In this document: positions 1 through 9,860 of the stretch, one piece after another
Numbering within the stretch: the stretch's first letter is position 1
Layout: the number at the start of each line of letters is the position of its first letter
NCBI RefSeq assembly: GCF_000503775.1
Contig: NZ_KI629787.1
Coordinates: 476,001 to 540,000 of the forward strand
Length of the DNA: 64,000 nucleotides
DNA from: Brevibacillus panacihumi W25
Lineage (GTDB): Bacteria; Bacillota; Bacilli; Brevibacillales; Brevibacillaceae
Direction: 5' to 3'
Translations under genes and position numbers: made by a program
The notes under the pieces: model-generated
What the model saw: the letters and a program-made list of their open reading frames with translations, nothing else
Told to the model about the DNA's origin: nothing
Databases searched by the model: none

Positions 1-612
1 GGGCGCGTGAAAACGGGCAAAGAAGAAGGAGAGACTGAGCTGACGATCCACTACCTGGGAGAAGAACTGACCATCCCCGTCGTCATCTCAAAAATAAGCG
101 TCAAATCTCTAACTGCATCCACGCAGAAGCTGCTGCTGGAGATGGATGAGGAAAAGACGTTGAGTATCCGAGCCAAAATGAGCAATAAGAGGGAAAAAGA
201 TGTCACGGAACTCGTCGACTGGTCGTCGAGCACATCCGGTATCGTAGAGGTGGCCGAAGACGGCACGATCATTCCGCTCAAAAAGGGAACGGCAGTCCTT
301 ACAGCCAGGTACGGAGGCCGAAATGTGAATATCAGCGTCCGTGTGGTGGATGAAAAGGAACTGCAAGAACTGCATGCTACTTACAGCAGCCTGTCACTCG
401 AAGAAGGGGAAACGGCGTCTCTAGCCATTACGGCCATTTATGAAAGAAATCACAAGGAGGATGTAACCGAGGAAGTGGAATGGAGCGTAGATGATCCTGA
501 GATTGCGACGGTAGAGAATGGTGTCATCACCGGGATTTCAGAAGGCGTGACGACGATAACAGCCACGTATGCAGGAAAAGAGGTAGAGATTTCGATTAAA
601 GTACAGAAATAA
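1..612 (+). CDS. Ig-like (BIG_2) surface adhesin, C-terminal end only
   Basis: The reading frame is open at the left window edge, so only the last ~200 residues are seen. They form bacterial Ig-like modules (patterns such as WSSSTSGIVEVAEDGTI and WSVDDPEIATVENGVI) like those at the end of large secreted adhesins. The stretch aligns without gaps to 24843-25454, the 3' end of the intact adhesin gene, with only scattered substitutions. It is therefore the tail of a paralogous adhesin. The gene ends at 612 with a normal stop. The upstream part, signal peptide included, lies outside the window. Function in adhesion or surface display is inferred from domain type. Confidence 0.8.
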   Translation, partial: GRVKTGKEEGETELTIHYLGEELTIPVVISKISVKSLTASTQKLLLEMDEEKTLSIRAKMSNKREKDVTELVDWSSSTSGIVEVAEDGTIIPLKKGTAVLTARYGGRNVNISVRVVDEKELQELHATYSSLSLEEGETASLAITAIYERNHKEDVTEEVEWSVDDPEIATVENGVITGISEGVTTITATYAGKEVEISIKVQK

Positions 613-646
613 AGATCGGGAGTTTTCCTGAGGGAGGATCCGTAAA

Positions 647-670
647 CTAGGAAGGAGTTGAACGACGGGA
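647..670. repeat. 24-bp direct repeat, left copy
   Basis: This stretch matches 18233-18256 with one mismatch; both begin CTAGGAAGGAGTTGA and end CGACGGGA. At the right-hand site it sits just upstream of the histidine kinase gene, whereas here it is joined directly to a 5'-truncated response regulator. It marks the start of a duplicated kinase/regulator/adhesin unit and the left end of a deletion. Confidence 0.7.
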
Positions 671-673
671 CAT

Positions 674-1048
674 TTGTTCCTCGGAGATGAGAAAATAGCG
701 CTGTACGCTTGTGTATCCACGATTGACGAGTGTTTTGCGATGCTTCGTGATGATCCAGCCGATATTGTGGTCATGGATATTATGCTTGGCGATCACAAAG
801 CTTCCGGGCTTGACGCAACGCTTGATATTTCGACTCAGAATCCTCAGATAAAAGTCATTATGTTAAGTTCGCTGGACGACAACGATGAGATTTTTAATGA
901 AGCCTATATGAATGGAGCCCATGATTATCTCTATAAGAACGAATTCGAGAGGTTGCCAGAGGTTATTTGTGCCACCATGCACAATCAGCATCCTAAATAC
1001 GGTGATCGGTTAAGAAAGCTCGTCCAGGAAAAAAGAAAAGCCTGTTAA
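674..1048 (+). pseudogene. Response regulator remnant (both ends lost)
   Basis: The sequence is nearly identical to part of the intact regulator at 19683-20330, from its phrase FLGDEKIALYACVST onward. The first ~20 codons, with the acidic-pocket residues, are missing, and the kinase gene expected before it is gone. Near the 3' end one A is missing from an A-run compared with the intact copy, shifting the frame and ending translation at once. Just after the shared GTTAAG an IS3-type end begins. The LuxR-type DNA-binding domain is absent. It is a non-functional leftover of a duplicated two-component unit. Confidence 0.85.
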
Positions 1049-1055
1049 GTGATGA

Positions 1056-1396
1056 TGTGCACCCCTTAAAGTAGACATTGGAAAAACCCCTACGGTTTAC
1101 CGATGAAAACTTTAGGGGGTGCATTTTTATGCCAGCAAAGAAAGGTCAGAAGTTTAAGCATTATAGTGAAGAGCTAAAGTTGCAGGCCGTTCAGATGAAA
1201 TTAGATGGTGTTTCCCACCGAAAAAATAGCGGAGAGGTTGCATATCCATGATGAAGGACAAATTAAGATGTGGATGCGGAAGTACAAGAAACTCGGAGAG
1301 TTTGGACTTCTGGATCAACGTGGACGCCGCGAGGAATCAGCTGTCGGCCTAGTCGCCGGGGTTTTTCATACTGTCCACTAAATGGGGTCTTGACCA
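1056..1396 (+). mobile_element. IS3-family element, internally deleted remnant
   Basis: A left end (TGTGCACCCCTTAAAGTAGAC) is followed by the 5' part of an orfA-like transposase starting ATG at 1130 (MPAKKGQKFKHYSEELK). An extra A in a six-A run near 1222 shifts the frame; in the next frame the HTH continues with IAERLHIHDEGQIKMWMRKYKK. After about residue 70 the gene stops being recognisable, and a diverged right end (GTCCACTAAATGGGGT, about 1374-1389) follows. The catalytic orfB is absent, so the element cannot move itself. It caps the truncated regulator, which suggests it caused that break. Confidence 0.7.
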
Positions 1397-1595
1397 CAGT
1401 CGAAGATGGCTGGAGGGGGGATTTTTTGTTTTTACCAATGGCACCATTTTTTTATCAATTTCATCGTTTGCATTCATTGATATACTTTTGATTGTGTAAT
1501 TGTATTGAAATAATATGTAAAAGTGGTGTAGAAAAATGTACATATGATTCGTGAAGAGGTGGCAACGGCAGACAAAACTAGCGGGGTGTTACGAA

Positions 1596-3497
1596 ATGTG
1601 GAAAAAAACGACTGGACTTATATTGGTGATGATCATGCTCTTTGTTTCGTGGGCTCCTTTGGCATCCGCAAAGAAAGAGAAAGACCCGATGAGCGAAGTC
1701 TATGGGATAGACAGGAAAATCCTGGGAGTGCAGAAAACCCTGAACTTTTTGCAGTCTCTTGCCCAAAAAAAAGGTGACCATCAGCTTGCCAAAAAGATTG
1801 AAAAGCAGGCTGCTTTTTATTTTCAGAAAAATAAACAACTGCATGAGGGATTCGGCAGAATAGGAAAAAAGAAGAAAAAAAATGAAGACCAGCAAAATTT
1901 GTTGGATTACGGAAAGAAATTTAAGGACTTGCAAGCGGAATACCAGCAATATTCAGCTACTTACTGGAATGAACTTCAACCTGCTCCAAAAACCTCTTCT
2001 ACATTGCTACTCAGATCCACTTTAGCAGTGGATAGCTCCGTATGGGACTCGTTTGAACCAAACGATGATTTTCCAGACAGCTATCCAATTACCAGTGGAA
2101 ACCTCTATGTATCAAAATTATCCACAAACACGGATATGGACATGTATCGTTTCGATTCGGGTTCGATGGTAGGGACATTGACGGTTACTTTAAACGTTCC
2201 GACGGACAAGGACTACGATTTTATTGTGATGCAGGGAACAGATATGGTAATCGACTTCGGTATGGAAGAACAACCGGGGAAAAAAGAAGAAGTGAGTTTT
2301 CAAGTTGAGCCAAATACTTCCTATCACATTGTGGTTTTAAGTTATAAAGGTGAGTTTAGTACGACCTCAACCTACACGCTTGGTTTTAGCAAAGTTGTTC
2401 CGATCTTGGATGTAGCATCACCCATTGATATCAGTTTGCCAGCAGGAGAGATTCCTGCATACCGCTTTACAGCTCCTGTCAGCGGAAACTATCGATTCTT
2501 CACTAGCCCCTACGGCGGCTTTGGAGCACCGAACGATACGATGATTGTTTTGTATGCAGACGAGCAAATGCAAGAACTGATCGATGCTAACGATGATGCA
2601 GAAGAAGGGTCACTCTTTTCTGAGGTCAATGTAGTCCTCACAAAAGGAGTCACTTATTTTGTGTATGTGTCGCCTTATAAGCAAGATCATGATCTTCATG
2701 CCAGATTGACAGCCGTACTTGATGCAAAGGCGAATCTGACATCTCCTGTCCTTCACGAATCAGCGATCAATGACGGCTCTATCAAGGACGAGCAGGTTAT
2801 TCAGTTAGAACATGGGGAGTTTACTTCGGATGTGGCAAATGGTGTTCGTGTCAATCATCTTCCCGAAGGACTTACATTCAATGTGACACGTAACAGTGAG
2901 ACACAAATTACGATTCTCTTTACGGGGAATGCTCTCTGGCACGAAAACAAGCATGATGTCATGGACGCGACGGTAACGATTTCAAAAGATAAGATAATCG
3001 GAGCAGGAGCAGATGTGGCAACGGCTACATTCACGTTCGACTTTTTGGATACAGAAGAACTGAAAGTGGACACTCCCCAAGATGTAAATCTGAATGTGGG
3101 ACAAAATCGGATTTTTAAATTTACTGCACCAATGACCGGGGATTACGAAGTATTCACGACCTATTACGGAGCTGACCAGTCCCAACTCTCAAGCAATACC
3201 GTTCTTGCATTATTTGAAGATTACAGCCAGACACGTCGACTTGCCTACAATGATGACGGAATAACGCCGCCTTTCTCATCGTTATTGGCTTCACTCAAGA
3301 GTGGACAAGACTATTACGTAGTGCTGTCCAGTGCAAATGGCGGCAGCGTCCATGCTCGTTTGGGCGTACGTTACCTTGGCGTCGAATATATCTACAATCA
3401 GCGGGGACAACTTGTTCTTATCAAACAAGGCGGGAACATATTGACCGAATTCTTCTACGACGGAAACGGGAATTTGATAAAAAGGGTTGGTCAATAA
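1596..3497 (+). CDS. Secreted protein with PPC-like domains and a C-terminal YD repeat
   Basis: The protein is about 633 residues. ATG 1596 is chosen over GTG 1551 because it puts a clean signal peptide (MWKKTTGLILVMIMLFVSW, then PLASA) at the N-terminus. A lysine-rich helical stretch follows (~residues 25-130). Three pre-peptidase C-terminal (PPC)-like beta domains come next, the first opening with EPNDDFPDSYPI and a D-x-D-x-YRF motif. The last ~35 residues read EYIYNQRGQLVLI then FFYDGNGNLIKR, a YD/Rhs-type repeat. It ends 20 bp before the Rhs gene start and is likely co-transcribed with it. A role in presenting or anchoring the Rhs protein is inference. Confidence 0.7.
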   Translation: MWKKTTGLILVMIMLFVSWAPLASAKKEKDPMSEVYGIDRKILGVQKTLNFLQSLAQKKGDHQLAKKIEKQAAFYFQKNKQLHEGFGRIGKKKKKNEDQQNLLDYGKKFKDLQAEYQQYSATYWNELQPAPKTSSTLLLRSTLAVDSSVWDSFEPNDDFPDSYPITSGNLYVSKLSTNTDMDMYRFDSGSMVGTLTVTLNVPTDKDYDFIVMQGTDMVIDFGMEEQPGKKEEVSFQVEPNTSYHIVVLSYKGEFSTTSTYTLGFSKVVPILDVASPIDISLPAGEIPAYRFTAPVSGNYRFFTSPYGGFGAPNDTMIVLYADEQMQELIDANDDAEEGSLFSEVNVVLTKGVTYFVYVSPYKQDHDLHARLTAVLDAKANLTSPVLHESAINDGSIKDEQVIQLEHGEFTSDVANGVRVNHLPEGLTFNVTRNSETQITILFTGNALWHENKHDVMDATVTISKDKIIGAGADVATATFTFDFLDTEELKVDTPQDVNLNVGQNRIFKFTAPMTGDYEVFTTYYGADQSQLSSNTVLALFEDYSQTRRLAYNDDGITPPFSSLLASLKSGQDYYVVLSSANGGSVHARLGVRYLGVEYIYNQRGQLVLIKQGGNILTEFFYDGNGNLIKRVGQ

Positions 3498-3517
3498 GGA
3501 TGTGGAGGAAATGTAGG

Positions 3518-6500
3518 ATGATTTCATCAAAATGGATAAAGAAAACGCTTAGTATGTTGCTCATTAGTTCCTTGTTGTTACCTAATATTGCGAATGCGGA
3601 AACAAAGAGCACTACCCAGGTTTCCCGCGCTGCTTCCGTTCAAGGGGACGATACGAAGAATTGGATAACGGCATACAAGGATTCCCTGGAAATGGCCAAA
3701 ATGCAGCCAGAGATTGGCCCAGAGGACATTCCTACTTTTTCAAAGGAAGAGGTACTGAAATGGGAGTGGGATTCTTTTCAGGGTAAAGAGGTCTGGAATA
3801 TGTACAATTCATTCGACCGAAAGGCTCTCCAGATTGTGGCATACTTCTACCCGTCGTTTGACCGCTTTTTGTCTCATTCTGAACAGGTTGAAAAGTACGA
3901 ATGGACAGATGAGAAAGTACTGCAAGCTATTCAAAATCTTCCTGGTGCCGAATATGATCAGTTAGAGAAATTTGTACCGTCTATTGCAGATTTTTATCGA
4001 AAGGGATTAGAGCGGTCAAACACTCAATCGAAAATTCCGTTACTAAAACAACCGTCATCTTCCTTGACTTCTACTTTGCCTGACGCCATGTATGATCAGA
4101 AAGGTCTCTTGTACAATTACGCAAGAGCAAATACAGATAATCCAGTGGATGAACTATACAGGGCAGCAAATGTAAAGGAAATAGATTTACACCTGGATGG
4201 AAAACATGGAATGGATCTCTCGATTGAAAGGCGTTATTCATCGTTAGATTCGATGCTGTCAAAGATCTACTACAGTTCTAGTGGCAGTAATAAAACCACT
4301 TCTTTTTCGGGGTATGAAGATGAATATCACATGCCAAATGGCTGGAAACTGAATTTGCCCCGATTCGAAGAGGTGGATAAGGGAAATGTGGGTTGTAGCT
4401 ATAGAGATGGTTTCTCCGAATATGCCTGTTCTTATAGAAGTGAAGGGACACGATATGTATTCACCTTGGATGACGGAACTGTACTGGAGTCTTCTTCAAA
4501 GACCGGTACGTGGGTGAATACCCCGTATGATGGAGCAAGCATGTCGGGATATGGTGAAGGGACCATGGAGAATGGTAAGAAGGATATCGTGTCGCTCTAT
4601 GTCAACGGTTACACGTATGCTTTCCAAATCGAGAACAATGGCGGAGATGGAGTAGAGGATACTCATATCGTCACGAAAACAAACGCCTATGGAGACAAAA
4701 TTATCTATCGGATTCCGGAAGATAACCGATCAGATATTGAAATCACCGATAGCGTCGGGAGGGTGGTCGTACTCGATAAAAATGCCCGAGATGAAGTAGA
4801 GCATATCTATGTGTACGAAAATAGCTCAAAAACGAAATTATTGAAGCATGTTCAGTATGCATGGAATACAGCCCCGAATACCGACAGGATCTTAGAACAT
4901 GATGTGAACGGTGGCGGGAGCAAGATCATTGCGGAGTACAATTACCATGATCCCGGTTTGTACGGGCAGGCAGAATTTAATTTAAAACCGAATTATTATT
5001 TTCCTGCTGCTGCAAATAAGGAAATTTCTTTGGATTACAACGAAATGGAGTCGACTGTTTACACCAATGAGGATATAACGAAACGTGGAACAGTCAGCTA
5101 TAAACTGCTAAAACAGGTAACGTATCCAGTAGAAGGCTTGTCGATGACGTACACGTATAGTCCATACAAGCCTCAGGAACCCGATTTTCTAAAACGGGGG
5201 GTTGTCAGACTATATCATGACGACGAAAAACTGACGTATACCAGCTACCATCCGGTAACATCCGTAAACTTTCGATTTGCCAAGACGCTGCATCCAGATG
5301 CTCCGACTGCACAGACGTATTCCTTTACCAAATACTATCCAAAAGGAAACCAGGAAATCTGGAAGTCGAACAAGGATAAGTCCGTACGTTTACAAAATCA
5401 ATCTGGACGCAATGGAGCAAAAATTGTCACGCAAACCATCGAGGCAGGTCTGCCGAATCAAGAGAAAACGTTTATAGTGAATGCAGACAAGAACTATTTG
5501 TTGCAATCCGTAAAGACTTACCTGGGTGGTGGCAGTGAGCAGGAAACCATTCAGGGGCGATTGTCGTTCTCGGAAAAGGGAAGAAACTACGATTATGTTC
5601 CGATATCCTATACGAGCTATCTGTACAACGGGCGAGAGACGAAACCGAAATACAAATTTTCCTTTTTGGGACGGCCTGCTTCCATGACAGAGGACCAAGA
5701 CGTCTATCAATTCTTGTTAGAACCGGACAGCAGCAGAATGCCAAAAGTATTTTCCCGACTGTCAAAATATGCACAAATGATCGAATACAGGTACAATCGA
5801 TATGGAGATACGATTGAAGAGATCGACCCAAAAGGGAACATCAAAAGAATGCAGTATCTTCCTGTGACGGGAACCTATTTACGTTTGCCGTCTGAGGTAG
5901 AAATAATCGCTTCGGGAAATCCAAATCATTTTCACAAAGAGATATATACCTACAACAACGAAAAATTATTGGCATCCGAGACGATTGTAGACTCGTATCC
6001 AGACGGAACATCAACAAAGGTAGATCAGGTAGACAGAGCCTATGCGTATCAGAATCGTATGCTATCCTCGATGACCGAGACGAGCAAGGGAGCAGATTCC
6101 AAGAAGATCACGCAAACGATTGATTGGTACGATGATCTTGGATTGTATCCGGCCGCAGTAAGCCTACAGGTTGAAACAGAACCCGGGATACAATCAACCC
6201 TATTCCATTACTTTGATTATGATGGATTGGGCAGACTTGCAGCACGAGCGTATCCAGATGAAAGCTATGTTACCTATCAATATGACATGCTTGGAAGACG
6301 TACGTCAGAACAATTTACGAACCAGGACCAGACAAGGGTCGTATCGTATGCTTACGATGATATAGCGCGCAAAGTGACCGTAACACTTCCGGATGGCTCC
6401 AAAACTTTCACTCACTTCACGCCTTTTGGTGACGTGGAGTACAAGGGACAAGTGGGAACAGACGGAACGATTCGACCGTTGCTGTACAATACCTACTCTT

Positions 6501-8956
6501 TGGATGGGAAACATCTGACTTCCAGTGCGCCCTATGCCATACAGGAACGTGCGACTACGTATCTATATAATCAGGACGGAACTGTCTGGAAAAAAATTGA
6601 TCCGATCGGCACAACGGTTTACCTGTCAGCAAACAGTGTACGCGACGGCAACCAGTATGTACCATCTCAAACCAGGCTAACTCTTCATCCAAACGGGCTG
6701 CAAAACATCCAATACTTCAATCGCAATGGGCAACTGGAGAAAGATATCAGTCGGACGGGAGAGCAAGACCAAAGTATAACAACTACCTATGATCGTAACG
6801 CCTTTGACCAAGTCATTCTCAAGACCGTGATGGATCAAACAGGTGAACAGCGTGCCTGGAAATACCGCTACACAACAAGCGGAAATTTGGTATACCTTCT
6901 CGATCCAGAGAATAACAGCTACCAGTATGGGTACGATGCCTACGGTAATTTGGCGACTGTGGCAGAAAACAACAGATTGACGATTAAGAATCATTACAAT
7001 GCCATGTCCTGGAAGATCAGTGAGCAAGATGTGCCATCGGGAGCAACAGAGTCGTATCGCTATTTTCCTAATGGGAAGCCCGCTACCTTTACAGATAAGG
7101 CAGGAAATATTCATGAATATGCCTACACTCCATTTTATGACCTGTCCAGCCTGACAACCAAAGATGCTACGGGTGTCATTCGCAACAAAGAAACGACGGA
7201 GTATATCCCGAATACTTCTTTGGTGAAAAAGGAAACGAACAGTAACGGTCCGAATCTAGATCCGACCAGCAAAACATACAGAGAGGTACAATACACCTAC
7301 GATCCCTTCCAGCGGCTGAACAGCTTGATAACATTCGGCAGGGAATACGGGATCGGGTACCAAGATCGAGATGATCAGATCGATCAATTGGGGTATCCGG
7401 ATGGAACGGTTATTTCCTATCACTATGACCCTGCGGAACGGCTGCAGGAGGTAAGCAGTGATCTGACAGGTACGATTCGCTATGATTACCACAACGACAG
7501 CACGGGAGAAAGCTACAGCGTTCAGTATCCGAATGGCCGCAGCATGGTGAAGAAAATGGACTCATTCGGTCAGGTAGCAAATCTGACGCAATCAATAAAA
7601 GAAGAGCCCGTATGGACAGAATCAAATCAATATGCATTTGGGAATGTCACCCAGATTCTGCGCAACGGTACCGCCTATCAATACGCATATGACAAGGTTG
7701 ATCGTCTGACGGACGAGGTATTCCCTGACAACAGCAAACGATATTCGTATGACCAGCGGGGAAACCGGGCAGCTATGGATGGCAAGGTGGCAAACACGAA
7801 TGGTACCACCACCTATACCTTCGATGAACGCAATCGGCTAAGAAGTATTACAAACGAGGGGACAGGAAATGCTGAATCTTACACGTATTTTGGGGATGGG
7901 CTGCGGGCAACCAAAGCAGCAAAAGGCTCGCAGACCAACTATGTGTATCTAAATGGCAAGGTCATTGAGGAACTGGACGAGTCCGGAAACGCCAAAGCCC
8001 GCAACGTCTGGGGAAATGAGTTGTTGTTCCGCAAAGACTATGTGACAAAACAAAACGGGTATTATGGCTACAATAGTCACGGGGATGTCGTGTCCATCTC
8101 GAACGAAGAAGGGAACGATGTCAATCTCTACGAGTATGATGCGTGGGGCAATATTGTAACCAAGACTGAGGGAATGGCCAATCCTTTCAAGTACAGCGGG
8201 GAGATTTATGACGAAGCGTCAGGATTTTATTATCTGCGTGCGAGGTATTATGATCCGAGTATAGGGCGGTTTATCTCGGAGGATACGTATAAGGGGCAAG
8301 TGGATAATCCGCTGAGTTTGAACCGCTACACATATGTTCACAACAACCCAGTTAACAATATTGATCCTACTGGGAATTGGTGTGAGTCGGCAGATGGCAG
8401 ATGGTCACATGCAGGTAGTTGTAATAGTTCCTCTTCATCGTGGAGTCCTGATTATGAGCACATTGATAGTAGAGAGAAATATGATGGAAGACCTTATGGA
8501 GATCGTTTCACAAAAGATGATTTATCAAGTTATGATAAGTATATTCTTTGGATGAGAGGGGATAACGAAGTTTACCTTAATTCCAGTAGAGAAACTCAGT
8601 TGCAGTTACGACAGTGGAATCTACAGGAATATATGGCAGATCAGATAGCAAGAGGTTATCCTGATTTTCTTGCAGGGTTAAATCTAGATCCAGACGCACT
8701 AACCAACTATCCAAAACTTACCGATCATTCTGTAACAACAGGTAGGAATCTGCCAACTTCTAGCAGACCAAATTCATCAATGGATCTTATGGATGAAGAT
8801 GGAAATTTGAAAACAAGAAGATATTTTGGATCTGATGGAAGAGCATTACGAGATGTAGATTTTACTGACCACGGAAATCCTAAGATGCATCCGAAAGTAC
8901 CACATGAACATGATTGGGATTGGACAAAAAAACCACCCCGAGGACGATGGAGGTAA
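3518..8956 (+). CDS. Full-length secreted Rhs/YD-repeat polymorphic toxin
   Basis: The protein is about 1812 residues. ATG 3518 is preferred to 3500 because GGAGG at 3504-3508 is correctly spaced and the product starts with a signal peptide (MISSKWIKKTLSMLLISS, then LLLPNIANA). Dense YD repeats fill about residues 750-1595, closing with the Rhs core signature RYYDPSIGRFISEDTYKG and DPTG (1616-1619). The variable tip is the last ~192 residues, visibly AT-richer than the core. Its end carries RYFGSDGRALRDVDF, then HGNP and PHEHDWDW. This His/Asp-rich pattern recalls, from memory, the polymorphic toxin type 24 class of predicted RNases; that label is unverified. The core should form the beta-cocoon shell known for Rhs/TcC proteins. 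The small gene behind it is the likely immunity partner. Confidence 0.85.
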   Translation: MISSKWIKKTLSMLLISSLLLPNIANAETKSTTQVSRAASVQGDDTKNWITAYKDSLEMAKMQPEIGPEDIPTFSKEEVLKWEWDSFQGKEVWNMYNSFDRKALQIVAYFYPSFDRFLSHSEQVEKYEWTDEKVLQAIQNLPGAEYDQLEKFVPSIADFYRKGLERSNTQSKIPLLKQPSSSLTSTLPDAMYDQKGLLYNYARANTDNPVDELYRAANVKEIDLHLDGKHGMDLSIERRYSSLDSMLSKIYYSSSGSNKTTSFSGYEDEYHMPNGWKLNLPRFEEVDKGNVGCSYRDGFSEYACSYRSEGTRYVFTLDDGTVLESSSKTGTWVNTPYDGASMSGYGEGTMENGKKDIVSLYVNGYTYAFQIENNGGDGVEDTHIVTKTNAYGDKIIYRIPEDNRSDIEITDSVGRVVVLDKNARDEVEHIYVYENSSKTKLLKHVQYAWNTAPNTDRILEHDVNGGGSKIIAEYNYHDPGLYGQAEFNLKPNYYFPAAANKEISLDYNEMESTVYTNEDITKRGTVSYKLLKQVTYPVEGLSMTYTYSPYKPQEPDFLKRGVVRLYHDDEKLTYTSYHPVTSVNFRFAKTLHPDAPTAQTYSFTKYYPKGNQEIWKSNKDKSVRLQNQSGRNGAKIVTQTIEAGLPNQEKTFIVNADKNYLLQSVKTYLGGGSEQETIQGRLSFSEKGRNYDYVPISYTSYLYNGRETKPKYKFSFLGRPASMTEDQDVYQFLLEPDSSRMPKVFSRLSKYAQMIEYRYNRYGDTIEEIDPKGNIKRMQYLPVTGTYLRLPSEVEIIASGNPNHFHKEIYTYNNEKLLASETIVDSYPDGTSTKVDQVDRAYAYQNRMLSSMTETSKGADSKKITQTIDWYDDLGLYPAAVSLQVETEPGIQSTLFHYFDYDGLGRLAARAYPDESYVTYQYDMLGRRTSEQFTNQDQTRVVSYAYDDIARKVTVTLPDGSKTFTHFTPFGDVEYKGQVGTDGTIRPLLYNTYSLDGKHLTSSAPYAIQERATTYLYNQDGTVWKKIDPIGTTVYLSANSVRDGNQYVPSQTRLTLHPNGLQNIQYFNRNGQLEKDISRTGEQDQSITTTYDRNAFDQVILKTVMDQTGEQRAWKYRYTTSGNLVYLLDPENNSYQYGYDAYGNLATVAENNRLTIKNHYNAMSWKISEQDVPSGATESYRYFPNGKPATFTDKAGNIHEYAYTPFYDLSSLTTKDATGVIRNKETTEYIPNTSLVKKETNSNGPNLDPTSKTYREVQYTYDPFQRLNSLITFGREYGIGYQDRDDQIDQLGYPDGTVISYHYDPAERLQEVSSDLTGTIRYDYHNDSTGESYSVQYPNGRSMVKKMDSFGQVANLTQSIKEEPVWTESNQYAFGNVTQILRNGTAYQYAYDKVDRLTDEVFPDNSKRYSYDQRGNRAAMDGKVANTNGTTTYTFDERNRLRSITNEGTGNAESYTYFGDGLRATKAAKGSQTNYVYLNGKVIEELDESGNAKARNVWGNELLFRKDYVTKQNGYYGYNSHGDVVSISNEEGNDVNLYEYDAWGNIVTKTEGMANPFKYSGEIYDEASGFYYLRARYYDPSIGRFISEDTYKGQVDNPLSLNRYTYVHNNPVNNIDPTGNWCESADGRWSHAGSCNSSSSSWSPDYEHIDSREKYDGRPYGDRFTKDDLSSYDKYILWMRGDNEVYLNSSRETQLQLRQWNLQEYMADQIARGYPDFLAGLNLDPDALTNYPKLTDHSVTTGRNLPTSSRPNSSMDLMDEDGNLKTRRYFGSDGRALRDVDFTDHGNPKMHPKVPHEHDWDWTKKPPRGRWR

Positions 8957-8958
8957 GA

Positions 8959-9213
8959 ATGGAAGAAGAGTTGAGATACACTTTTGAACAACTTGAAGAA
9001 GATTTAGGTTTAGGGCATGAGATAGAGTTCGTTTATCAAGGAGAAAAATATTCAATAACCCAGACTGATAAAGGATGGAACATTATGAAGTTCTACGATT
9101 ATGAGACACTTCAAGTTTTCCATAATGTGATGGATTTATTGAAGGATGCTAGAATAAAGTCAAAGCAGCTTAAAGATATTTGGGTTGATGTTGAGGTTAC
9201 AACAATCTTCTAA
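8959..9213 (+). CDS. Putative immunity protein for the main Rhs tip
   Basis: This is an 84-residue acidic cytosolic protein starting MEEELRYTFEQLEEDLG. ATG 8959 has GGAGGT at 8949-8954, which overlaps the Rhs stop codon, so translation is coupled. An upstream in-frame start would lie inside the Rhs gene and is rejected. No family is recognised. Position (2 bp after a toxin tip), small size and acidity are the usual marks of a cognate immunity gene. A terminator follows directly. Confidence 0.65.
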   Translation: MEEELRYTFEQLEEDLGLGHEIEFVYQGEKYSITQTDKGWNIMKFYDYETLQVFHNVMDLLKDARIKSKQLKDIWVDVEVTTIF

Positions 9214-9225
9214 TCATTTACTACG

Positions 9226-9268
9226 AACCCCAAACGAGAAATTATCTACTCGTCTGGGGTTTCTTTTT
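9226..9268 (+). terminator. Rho-independent terminator after immunity gene 1
   Basis: AACCCCA..CGAG pairs with CTCG..TGGGGTT and is followed by TTCTTTTT. Closely related hairpins end the cassettes at 11653 and 16279. Confidence 0.85.
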
Positions 9269-9553
9269 GTCCATGCAGCCGCCCTCGAAGAGGGGTGGGT
9301 AGCGAATGAATCACTTTACTTCAAGATTAAGAACATAACCCTTGTTCTGTCCGTACCTATATTCACGAAATGGAATGTTCGTACCGAAATGCTCTTAAAA
9401 TATACCCCTTCTCTGGTTTAGTTCCTCAGCGGATTTCCTTTAAAATCCCCAGTTACCATCATTAATCCACGTATTTTGCTTATCTTCGCTTTCTCCCGTT
9501 TTTTAAATCCATGAAAAACGAACTAATAGTCTTACTGTTTCGATAGGGTGGAT
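9269..9553. repeat. Inter-cassette repeat, copy 1 (285 bp)
   Basis: It begins immediately after the cassette terminator with GTCCATGCAGCCGCCCTCGA and matches 11696-11980 over its whole length without net length change; 16319-16632 is a diverged third copy. No intact gene is present. The minus strand of copy 2 holds a readable protein end whose counterpart here is broken by frame changes. The repeat separates silent toxin/immunity modules. Confidence 0.75.
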
Positions 9554-9841
9554 GAGAGGACAAAAAAATCTTCTGATTGCAACTATCCAGATGGATGTAA
9601 CGATTATTAGTTTGAAAAGGGATATGAAGCTAAAAGGAAGCTCGAAACTAATGAGTATGGTATCCCGACGGGTAAAGGCTCAAGATCGCTTGGATTTGGA
9701 GGGATATATGAAATGCGTGGTGCAAATGGGGCTAGGGTATACTTTAAGAATGTTGAAAGTGGAATCGAGGTTGTGGGTAAATCTAATAAGGTAAATCAGG
9801 CTGATGTTATTAAAGTCCTGAGAGACCTTTACGGTAAATAA
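9551..9841 (+). pseudogene. Decayed toxin tail of a silent Rhs cassette
   Basis: Frame 9551-9841 reads a toxin C-terminus with one internal stop (TAG at 9608). Recognisable parts are the linker ETNEYGIPTGKG and the end GARVYFKNVESGIEVVGKS, closing with VIKVLRDLYGK. The GxRVYF..VxGKSxK pattern is known to me from tails of polymorphic toxins with a RelE/BECR-type RNase fold; that assignment is from memory. No Rhs core precedes it. A matching scrap of the same linker occurs at 16633-16780. Confidence 0.6.
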
Positions 9842-9860
9842 CCGAGGGGGGGAGATTTAA

